From HGW-17 sp964516435 (GTDB taxonomy: Bacteria > Myxococcota_A > Polyangia > HGW-17), in the NCBI GenBank assembly GCA_964516435.1, contig CAZEZP010000101.1, forward strand, positions 1 through 64,000: DNA of 64,000 nt. Reading direction: 5' to 3'. The notes beneath the pieces are model-generated. The model had not been told where the DNA came from and did not search any database. It saw only the letters and a program-made list of their open reading frames with translations. Below are positions 58,208 to 64,000 of this stretch, one piece after another; the stretch's first letter is position 1, and every line of letters starts with the position of its first letter. The position numbers and the translations under genes were made by a program.

Positions 58208-59506
58208 ATGCACAAGGTCCGCATCTACAATCTCTTTCCCCTGCTGGCGGGCACGCTCACGCAGTGGGAGGAATGGGTGGAACACGCGGCGGATCTCGGT
58301 TTTTCCTGGATTTACATCAACAGTCCCTTCGCCGCCGGCGCTTCCGGCAACCTGTTCGCGCTCGCGGATCCGTTCGCGCTCGATCCCCGTTTCGACGACG
58401 GCGGCGACGGGGAATCCGGCATCTGCCGGCTCCAGCGCTTTCTGTGCCGCCACCGGGAGCGCGGCCTGCGCTTCATGACGGATTTCAATCCGCTGCACGC
58501 GGCGTCCGACGCGCCCGTGGTGCAGCGGCATCCCGGCTGGTTCGTGCGCGATGCCTCTGGCTCGCTTTGCCACCCGCTGGGCGCGGACCCGCTCGATCCC
58601 GACACGATGCGCGTATGGGAGGATCTGGCGGAAGCCGACTTCACGCATTCCGCCGAAGTCGTGCAACTGCGCGGATACTGGGAATCCGTGCTGGCATTCT
58701 GGGTGTCCCTGGGATTCACGGGTTTCCGCTGCCTGCATGCCACCGCGCTGTCCCCGGATTTCTGGCGCGGCTGCATCCGCAGGGCCCTGTGCACGGCCCG
58801 CGAGCCCGTGCTGTTCGTGGCCGACGCCCTCGGAGAACCCGTGGAGAGGGTGGCCGCGCTCCACGATGCCGGTTTCCACCTGATCTACAACTCTTCCTGC
58901 TGGTGGCAGTTCGATTCCCCGTGGGCCGTGGAGCAGCACGCGTTTCTGCAGCGTTTCGCCCCGACCCTCTCGTTTCCCGAGAACCACGACACGCCGCGCC
59001 TGTTCGCCCGCACGCAGTCCCTGATAAACGTGCAGAAGCAGCGCTACCTGTTCGCCGCCTTCTTCTCCAGCGCCCTGCAGATGACCATGGGCTACGAGTT
59101 CTGCTGGAAAAAGCCCATGAGCGCCGCCCACACGTCCGTGGCGGACCAGGAGGATCGCCGGGTGGACATCGGCGGCTTCATCCGCGCGTGCAACCGGCTG
59201 GCGGATGCCTGGCCCCTGCTGCAGGCGGAAGGGAGCATCCGCGCGAGTAATCCGTACTGGGAGGCGGTTCTGGCGCTTGAGAAGACCGCAGGCAATGACT
59301 CGGCCCTCCTGGTTCTCAACAAGGACTGGAACCGGGAGCAGACCTTTTTCCTGGATGCGGACGGCTGGGTCTGCCGGCCCTTTTCGCAGGATTCGCCCTG
59401 GAACTGGGAACCGCATCCGGCGGGCGAATGGCGGCTCGAACCCGCGGAGTGCCTCCTGGTGCGGCAGAAGGCGCCATTGCAGGAATGGAGGGTATTGCAA
59501 TCGTGA
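58208..59506 (+). CDS. GH13-type (alpha-amylase superfamily) protein lacking the catalytic residues
   Basis: 432 residues. The opening KVRIYNLFPLLAGTLTQW and the region I motif DFNPLH (92-97) match a family of maltosyltransferase-like GH13 proteins. In region II, GFRCL (172-176) has Leu where the nucleophile Asp should be (GFRxD). In region III, VADALG has Asp206 where I would expect the acid/base Glu. Region IV ENHD (258-261) is intact. It probably binds a glucan or sugar phosphate without cleaving it. The ATG at 58208 has GGAGG six bases upstream; ATG 58202 is too close to that site. It overlaps the small lipoprotein gene that follows. Confidence 0.72.
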   Translation: MHKVRIYNLFPLLAGTLTQWEEWVEHAADLGFSWIYINSPFAAGASGNLFALADPFALDPRFDDGGDGESGICRLQRFLCRHRERGLRFMTDFNPLHAASDAPVVQRHPGWFVRDASGSLCHPLGADPLDPDTMRVWEDLAEADFTHSAEVVQLRGYWESVLAFWVSLGFTGFRCLHATALSPDFWRGCIRRALCTAREPVLFVADALGEPVERVAALHDAGFHLIYNSSCWWQFDSPWAVEQHAFLQRFAPTLSFPENHDTPRLFARTQSLINVQKQRYLFAAFFSSALQMTMGYEFCWKKPMSAAHTSVADQEDRRVDIGGFIRACNRLADAWPLLQAEGSIRASNPYWEAVLALEKTAGNDSALLVLNKDWNREQTFFLDADGWVCRPFSQDSPWNWEPHPAGEWRLEPAECLLVRQKAPLQEWRVLQS

Positions 59507-59856
59507 TGAAACGGATGATGCCAGCTGTTTCCATGATGTTTCTGACGATTTTCATCGCATCCTGCGGGTCCGGCGAAAAGTCTTCCGGGGTGCAGCGGGC
59601 GTCGGTGAACCCCACTGTTCCGGAGGTGCCCAGGACCTGTTCGAACCTGGTGGCGTCCATGGAAATCTGCGCCAGGGAAGGGCGCGCCGGGGAGCGCTTC
59701 CGGATGGAGGACGTCAAGTCCTGGATCCGGGAGGACTGCGAGCGGCTGGGCAAAGAGAACCCCGGCCGGCAGGCCCGGCTCCTGGAGTGCGCCCAGGCGG
59801 ACTGCACCCGGATGGAGGAATGCCTGGCCGGGTTCCTCCGGGAAAGGGGCAAGTGA
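59506..59856 (+). CDS. Small Cys-rich lipoprotein
   Basis: 116 residues. Signal peptide with lipobox FIASC, a polar linker and about six Cys spaced C..C..C..C..C (CSNLV, MEICA, REDCE, LLECA, ADCTR, EECLA), probably disulphide-bonded helices. The start codon shares one base with the preceding stop (GTGATG), so the gene is coupled to the GH13-like gene. A GTG three bases upstream is an alternative. The kinase gene follows after 1 base. It could serve as a periplasmic sensor for that kinase; this is a guess from position. Confidence 0.7.
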   Translation: MKRMMPAVSMMFLTIFIASCGSGEKSSGVQRASVNPTVPEVPRTCSNLVASMEICAREGRAGERFRMEDVKSWIREDCERLGKENPGRQARLLECAQADCTRMEECLAGFLRERGK

Positions 59857-59857
59857 C

Positions 59858-61063
59858 ATGAAGCGCGGTCCCGGTTCCTGGAAATCGGCCATTCCGGACA
59901 TCCCGCCGGGAACCCGGATCGGGGAATACGTGGTGCGCCGCAAGATCGACGCCGGCGGCATGGGCACCGTGTATGCCGGCATCCATCCCGTTATCGGCAA
60001 GAAGGTGGCCATCAAACTGATCCACCCGCACGTGGCGCAGAATCCCGAGAACATCCAGCGCTTTAAGCAGGAGGCCATGGTGGTCAACGCCATCGGCGAC
60101 CCGGGCATCGTGGACATCTTCGGATTCGGCGAGTACGAGGACGGGCGCTACTACTTCGTCATGGAATACCTCAAGGGCGAACGGCTGCTGGAGTTCCTCA
60201 AGCGCCACGGCAAGCTCGGCGCCTTCGCCGCGGGCCAGTTGCTGCGCTCGCTCGCGCTCTCGCTCGCGGCGGCCCATGCCAAGGGCGTGATCCACCGCGA
60301 CCTGAAGGCGGAGAACGTGTTCCTCGTGCCCTCCAACGACGGCCACTGGCCGCCGCGCACCAAACTGCTGGACTTCGGGCTGGCCAAACTGCTGGAACCG
60401 ATGGAGGGGCAGGAGGTGCCGCGCACGCGCCAGGGCATCACGCTGGGCACCCCGTACTACATGTCCCCGGAGCAGTGCCGCGGCAAGCCGGTCGACGCCC
60501 GCAGCGACATCTACGCGCTGGGCGTGCTCGGCTACGAACTGCTCACCGGGCATCTGCCCTTCATCCACGAGGATCTCACCGAGGTCATGCACATGCACCT
60601 GAAGGCCAAGGTGGATCTGCCGCCATCCCCGGACCGCCCCATCCTGCTCGACGAACTCATTCTGGGGTGCATGGAGAAGAACCCCGAGGACCGGCCCCAG
60701 GACATGCAGGAGGTAATCGCGGCCCTGGAGATGATCTTCCCTCCGCTGGCTCCCCTGAGCGTGCAGGACGCGACTTCCGAGACCGACGCGCCCCAGGTGC
60801 ATGCCCCCGCGGAGGCCGATTCCGCCGAGACGCCGGTGATGCGCAGGGCCAGAACGCCGGGACCGTCTTCCGGAGCGCCGGAACCGGCGGGAGACGTCCA
60901 GGCGAAGGATTCCGGTGCGGCGCGCTCCGAGACCATCCGGGTGCAGCCGCCGCCGGCTCCCGCCGCCGGGCCGAGGACGGGGCCGTTTCTGGCCGCGTTC
61001 CTCGCGGGGGTGCTCGTGGGAGGACTCCTGGGGTCGGGGTTGATGTATGTCCTTCTTCGCTGA
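59858..61063 (+). CDS. Hanks-type Ser/Thr protein kinase with C-terminal membrane helix
   Basis: 401 residues. Complete kinase domain: GGMGTVYAG (near 34), VAIKLIHP, HRDLKAEN with the RD pair, LLDFGLAK, GTPYYMSPEQCRG. A low-complexity Ala/Pro/Ser stretch (about 300-370) leads to one transmembrane helix at the very C-terminus with no domain outside. It starts 1 base after the small lipoprotein gene and ends 34 bases before the UPRTase gene, so an operon is likely. Unlike the kinase at 32624, it has a normal HRD motif. Confidence 0.92.
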   Translation: MKRGPGSWKSAIPDIPPGTRIGEYVVRRKIDAGGMGTVYAGIHPVIGKKVAIKLIHPHVAQNPENIQRFKQEAMVVNAIGDPGIVDIFGFGEYEDGRYYFVMEYLKGERLLEFLKRHGKLGAFAAGQLLRSLALSLAAAHAKGVIHRDLKAENVFLVPSNDGHWPPRTKLLDFGLAKLLEPMEGQEVPRTRQGITLGTPYYMSPEQCRGKPVDARSDIYALGVLGYELLTGHLPFIHEDLTEVMHMHLKAKVDLPPSPDRPILLDELILGCMEKNPEDRPQDMQEVIAALEMIFPPLAPLSVQDATSETDAPQVHAPAEADSAETPVMRRARTPGPSSGAPEPAGDVQAKDSGAARSETIRVQPPPAPAAGPRTGPFLAAFLAGVLVGGLLGSGLMYVLLR

Positions 61064-61097
61064 CGGATGCATCTTGAATCCGGAAAGAGAGGAAACG

Positions 61098-62153
61098 ATG
61101 ACCAAACTGATTCTGCGAGCCATGGATCTGGACGGCTTCCTCACGGAAACGGACCAGCGCCATCTGCAGGCGCTGGACGAGAAATACCAGGAGGCCATGA
61201 ATGTTTTCCGCCAGTACGAGAATCCCCACGGGGACGCCCCCGAGCGCGCGCGGGAGGACATGACGCGCGTGTATTCCGAACTGGGTCACATGATGCAGGA
61301 GATGCTCGCCGGCGAGCGCAACATCCACGTCTTCTCGTTCGAGACGCCGGAATTCATCCACGGCGAGGCCTCCCGCCTGATCGCCAAACTGCGCGACGTG
61401 CGCACGGAGCAGCCCGAGTTCGTCTACTACATCCAGCGCGCCTACGAACTGCTCTTCACCATGGCCTTCCAGGGGGATGCCAACGCCAAGCACCACATGC
61501 TGCTCAAGACGCCCGTGCAGGTGCCCATGCGCCAGTACGCCATCCACAAGATCCCGCTGGTGGACGACCAGACGGGCAACGCGGTCATGTGCGTGATGCT
61601 GCGGGCGGCGCTTCTGCCCTCCATGATCGTGTCCAAGGAGATCCAGGAGTACCATTCGGAAGGCTACGTCACGCCGTTCGCCCTGTTCAAGATCGGACGC
61701 GACGACCGACAGACCGAGAAGACCATGTCCTACGTGCTGGATCTCAAGAAGAGCTACTTCGACCTCGAGACGCTGGACGGAAAAGACTGGTTTTTCGCCG
61801 ACCCCATGAACGCCACCGGCGGGAGCATGATCACGGTGGTGAAATTCCTGCTGGACCAGGGCGTGCGGCCGCGCTCCGTGAAGTTCTTCAACGTGATTTC
61901 CGCCATGAAGGGATGCCTGCGCATCGCGCGCGCCATCGAGAACGTGGACATCTACACGCTGTGGATGGATCCCACGCTCAACGACAGGGCCTACATCCTG
62001 CCGGGCGTGGGGGACGCCGGGGACCGCATCAACGGCAAGGACGACCACGACCACCCGCGCGACATCATCCAACTCATCGCCGACTACGGCACGCGCATCA
62101 ATTCCCTGTACCGCGCTCAGATCCGCGCCATCGAACGCACCGTGCTGGGCTAG
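61098..62153 (+). CDS. Uracil phosphoribosyltransferase-like protein, long form
   Basis: 351 residues, about 140 longer than typical Upp. The phosphoribosyl-diphosphate loop ADPMNATGGSMI (near 234-245) and the C-terminal ILPGVGDAGDRINGKDD are close to UPRTases, which make UMP from uracil. The N-terminal 150 residues are helical and acidic with no known domain. The Arg-containing loop is MLRAALLPS. GAGAGGAAA sets the start. It sits right behind a kinase gene, so it may be a regulatory rather than a salvage protein; both are possible. A terminator follows. Confidence 0.8.
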   Translation: MTKLILRAMDLDGFLTETDQRHLQALDEKYQEAMNVFRQYENPHGDAPERAREDMTRVYSELGHMMQEMLAGERNIHVFSFETPEFIHGEASRLIAKLRDVRTEQPEFVYYIQRAYELLFTMAFQGDANAKHHMLLKTPVQVPMRQYAIHKIPLVDDQTGNAVMCVMLRAALLPSMIVSKEIQEYHSEGYVTPFALFKIGRDDRQTEKTMSYVLDLKKSYFDLETLDGKDWFFADPMNATGGSMITVVKFLLDQGVRPRSVKFFNVISAMKGCLRIARAIENVDIYTLWMDPTLNDRAYILPGVGDAGDRINGKDDHDHPRDIIQLIADYGTRINSLYRAQIRAIERTVLG

Positions 62154-62174
62154 TTTCCCCTGTTTCTTCCCCGG

Positions 62175-62207
62175 TTCCCGGCAATTGCCAGGTTCCGGGA
62201 AGTTTTT
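62175..62207 (+). terminator. Intrinsic terminator after the UPRTase gene
   Basis: TTCCCGG and CCGGGAA form a 7-bp stem with a 13-base loop, followed by GTTTTT. A short direct repeat of GTTTTTCGGGAGTT follows at 62202 and 62223. Confidence 0.6.
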
Positions 62208-62284
62208 CGGGAGTTCCGGAGAGTTTTTCGGGAGTTTTGCCCTCCATTTCGATGGAGGTCCTGCCGCGGTGAAGACGGGGAAAA

Positions 62285-63487
62285 TCAGGTCCGTGCGGCC
62301 AGGCGGTAGGTGCTCTCGGCGATCAATCCCTCCTCGTCCGTTGGGATGACGAAGGCGGGCAGGCGGCTTTCGGGGGTGGTGATGGGGCCTTCCTGGCCCC
62401 GGATGGTGCGCGCGTTGGCCGCCGCGTCCAGTTCGATGCCGAAGGAGGCGAGCCCTTCCAGCACGAGCCGGCGCACGAGGTCGTCGTTCTCGCCGATTCC
62501 GCCCGTGAAGACCACGGCGTGGCAGGTTCCCAGGAGCGCGAGGTAGCCGCCGAGGTAGAAGCGCACGCGGCGTGCGAACATTTCCACGGCCAGCCGGGCG
62601 CGCGGGTTTTCGTCCATGGCTTCCTCCAGTGTGCGCATGTCGTTGCTCAGCCCGGAAACGCCCAGAAGCCCGCTCTGGCGGTTGAGCAGGCGGTCCAGCC
62701 CCGCAGCATCGGGGACCAGTCCCTCGCGCAGCAGGTGGATCAGGAGCGCCGGGTCCAGATCGCCGCTGCGCGTGCCCATCATGAGCCCCTGCAGCGGGGT
62801 GAGCCCCATGGACGTGTCCACGGATTTCCCCTGCTCGATGGCGGCCATGGAGCAGCCGTTGCCCAGATGGCACGTGACGAGATTGCACTGCGCGAGCGGT
62901 TTCCCGAGGCGAGCTGCCGCCTGCCGGGCCACGTACTCGTGTGAGGTGCCGTGGAAGCCGTACTTGCGGATGCCGTGCTTCTCGTAGAGTTCCATGGGCA
63001 GGGCGTAGAGGTAGGCCTGCGGCGGCAGGGTCTGGTGGAAGGCCGTGTCGAATACGGCCACCTGCACGCGTCCGGGCAGCACCTGGCGCGCGGTGCGGAT
63101 GCCCATGAGGTTGGGCGGGTTGTGCACGGGCGCCAGGTGGGCGCAGCGCTCCACGATTTCTTCCACGCGATCGTCGATGACCACGGGCTCGCGGATGCTT
63201 TCGCCGCCGTGCACCACGCGATGGCCCACGGCCTCGATCTGCGCGAGATCCCCGATGACCCGGGTGGGCGGCTCCACCAGGGTGCGCAGGATCCGCTCCA
63301 GTCCGGCCTTGTGATCCGGCGCATCCACGGCGAGCGTCCATTTCGCCTCGCCCGCGCGGTGGGTCAGTTGCGCCGCCGCCTCGCCGATGCGCTCGAGCAG
63401 GCCGCGCGCCAGAAGTTTTTTTTCGGGCATGTCGAAGAGTTGATACTTGATGGAAGAAGATCCGCAGTTGATGACGAAAACGAGCAT
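62285..63487 (-). CDS. ackA: Acetate kinase
   Basis: 400 residues. ASKHA fold: VINCGSSSIKYQLFD, HRVVHGGES, HNPPNLMGI, FDTAFHQTLPP, RKYGFHGTSHEYV, TCHLGNGCSMAA, GLTPLQGLMMGTRSGDLDP and FTGGIGEND are intact. It interconverts acetyl-phosphate and acetate with ATP. The usual partner pta is not adjacent. It is transcribed towards the UPRTase gene and away from the Cys-rich lipoprotein. Its leader has a hairpin with the same 7-bp sequence as the terminator on the other side. Confidence 0.96.
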   Translation of the reverse strand: MLVFVINCGSSSIKYQLFDMPEKKLLARGLLERIGEAAAQLTHRAGEAKWTLAVDAPDHKAGLERILRTLVEPPTRVIGDLAQIEAVGHRVVHGGESIREPVVIDDRVEEIVERCAHLAPVHNPPNLMGIRTARQVLPGRVQVAVFDTAFHQTLPPQAYLYALPMELYEKHGIRKYGFHGTSHEYVARQAAARLGKPLAQCNLVTCHLGNGCSMAAIEQGKSVDTSMGLTPLQGLMMGTRSGDLDPALLIHLLREGLVPDAAGLDRLLNRQSGLLGVSGLSNDMRTLEEAMDENPRARLAVEMFARRVRFYLGGYLALLGTCHAVVFTGGIGENDDLVRRLVLEGLASFGIELDAAANARTIRGQEGPITTPESRLPAFVIPTDEEGLIAESTYRLAART

Positions 63488-63529
63488 GGCAGTCCCCTTC
63501 TGCCGGGAAGACGGGTTCCCGGTGCCGCC

Positions 63530-63558
63530 ACGCTACCGGAATGCGCGGTTGCGCACAA
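63530..63558 (-). promoter_or_regulatory. Sigma-70 promoter for ackA
   Basis: Minus strand: TTGTGC (63553-63558), a 17-base spacer and TAGCGT (63530-63535). In the leader, CCGGGAA and TTCCCGG (63503-63522) can form a 7-bp hairpin. Confidence 0.55.
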
Positions 63559-63636
63559 GATTATGTTTTTATTTTCACGAAAAAAATGGTGTGTTTGGCA
63601 GAAGAGGGGGGTAGCGGCAAACGGGGCGTTTTGCGC

Positions 63637-63642
63637 TATACT
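63637..63642 (+). promoter_or_regulatory. -10 box for the terminal lipoprotein gene
   Basis: TATACT, 22 bases before the ATG and just after a TTGCGC. No -35 box at the right distance is clear. Confidence 0.4.
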
Positions 63643-63663
63643 CTTTGCGCCGGGAGGCATGCC

Positions 63664-64000
63664 ATGCAGCGATTCCATTCCTTGTTCCTTCTTCTTCTTT
63701 CCATGGTCTTCGTGTGGATGTCCGGTTGCGCCAAGGGGAGCGGCGGCGGGGAAAGTTGCGGCGACGGGGTATGCCAGGCCGCCGAGACCGAAGAGACCTG
63801 CCCGCAGGACTGCGCGCAGGCCGGCTGCGGCAACGGCGTCATCGACGAGGGCGAGCAGTGCGACGGGGGCGACCTGGGAGGCGCCACCTGCGTGAGCCTG
63901 GGTTATGCCTCCGGAAGCCTCGGCTGCACGACCTCGTGCCAGTACAACACCAGTTTCTGCCGCTCCACCTGCAACAACGTCTGCAATGCGGGCGAAACCC
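63664..64000 (+). CDS. Cys-rich lipoprotein, 5' part only
   Basis: The first 112 residues are in the window and the frame runs off the end. Signal peptide with lipobox MSGC, then two myxobacterial Cys modules: CGDGVCQAAETEETCPQDC, and CGNGVIDEGEQCDG followed by GATCVSLGYASGSLGC. The second is nearly the same as in the amidohydrolase lipoproteins at 21607 and 46551, suggesting that the rest may be another secreted enzyme. GGGAGG lies upstream. Confidence 0.85.
   Translation, partial: MQRFHSLFLLLLSMVFVWMSGCAKGSGGGESCGDGVCQAAETEETCPQDCAQAGCGNGVIDEGEQCDGGDLGGATCVSLGYASGSLGCTTSCQYNTSFCRSTCNNVCNAGET

Noticed and set aside
62241..62258. CCTCCAT-TTCG-ATGGAGG hairpin as an intrinsic terminator
   Set aside because: The 7-bp stem and UUCG loop are perfect, but there is no U-run on either strand.
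60657..63341. 894-codon minus-strand frame spanning the UPRTase and ackA genes
   Set aside because: It covers two clear genes in other frames and has no motif; the real minus-strand gene here is ackA.
1..64000. Prophage, transposon or integron
   Set aside because: No integrase, transposase, terminase or structural gene is seen, and no terminal repeats were noticed.

Overview
The window is dense, GC-rich bacterial DNA with genes on both strands, short gaps and many 4-base or 11-base start/stop overlaps. Three things point to Myxococcota or a nearby deltaproteobacterial lineage. Many secreted proteins carry a lipobox and myxobacterial-type Cys-rich modules (CGNGVID..E.CDG and relatives). One secreted enzyme ends in a MYXO-CTERM-like Cys/transmembrane/Arg tail. 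There are two Hanks-type Ser/Thr kinases, a HD-GYP and a PilZ protein, and a membrane-bound sigma-54 activator. This placement rests on gene style only. I see no phage, transposase, integrase or CRISPR array.

Layout. 1-9.5 kb: the end of ychF, alaS, a nucleotidyltransferase/sugar-phosphate-cyclase fusion, a Fic-fold protein with a destroyed active site, two lipoproteins around xseA, and a CAU tRNA on the minus strand. 9.6-21.5 kb: PilZ, a DJ-1 family protein, a lipoprotein, adenosine deaminase, a polytopic membrane protein, an AT-rich gap, a secreted arginine-deiminase-fold enzyme (minus), a PGDH-like dehydrogenase, ihfA coupled to a HD-GYP protein, and a stand-alone GspE N-domain protein. 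21.6-32.5 kb: a large amidohydrolase lipoprotein; an operon of a SUMF1-like protein, a Tat-exported DUF362 ferredoxin and a MetH-activation-like protein; hydroxypyruvate reductase; an 8-oxoguanine-deaminase-type enzyme; a D-aminoacyl-tRNA deacylase fused to the body of a CCA-adding enzyme; and dus. 32.6-36.8 kb: a Ser/Thr kinase overlapping pyrK-pyrD-cmk. 36.8-43.2 kb: two minus-strand lipoproteins, a zinc-ribbon membrane protein, an L,D-transpeptidase and a PAS/GAF protein. 43.3-49.4 kb: a DUF2254 membrane protein, an ACP / phosphopantetheinyl-transferase / acyltransferase cassette, a second secreted amidohydrolase and an FKBP. 49.5-55.1 kb: ygeY, ndk, rlmN and the sigma-54 activator. 55.2-64 kb: a GDSL esterase, GNAT, lipoproteins, a GH13 relative lacking catalytic residues, a second kinase, a long uracil phosphoribosyltransferase, ackA (minus) and the start of another Cys-rich lipoprotein.

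How genes work together. Pyrimidine supply is the clearest pathway: PyrK and PyrD form one class 1B dihydroorotate dehydrogenase, Cmk acts on the product pools, and Ndk and the UPRTase lie elsewhere in the window. Purine deamination is represented by adenosine deaminase and the 8-oxoguanine-deaminase-like enzyme. tRNA and translation quality control appear as AlaS, Dtd, the CCA-enzyme body, Dus and RlmN. A large share of the window is envelope: at least eleven lipoproteins or secreted proteins, several of them enzymes.

Promoters. About fifteen intergenic regions contain a readable sigma-70 style promoter, usually with a 16-18 base spacer. The commonest -10 forms are TAG..., TAT... and TAC.... 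They were found by eye and have not been scored against a background.

Most unusual loci: the nucleotidyltransferase-cyclase fusion (3660-5534), the Dtd/CCA-body fusion (30053-31540), the ACP cassette (45031-46471), the SUMF1/DUF362/MetH-activation operon (24423-27117), and three enzyme-fold proteins whose key catalytic residues are missing (Fic, SUMF1 and GH13 types).
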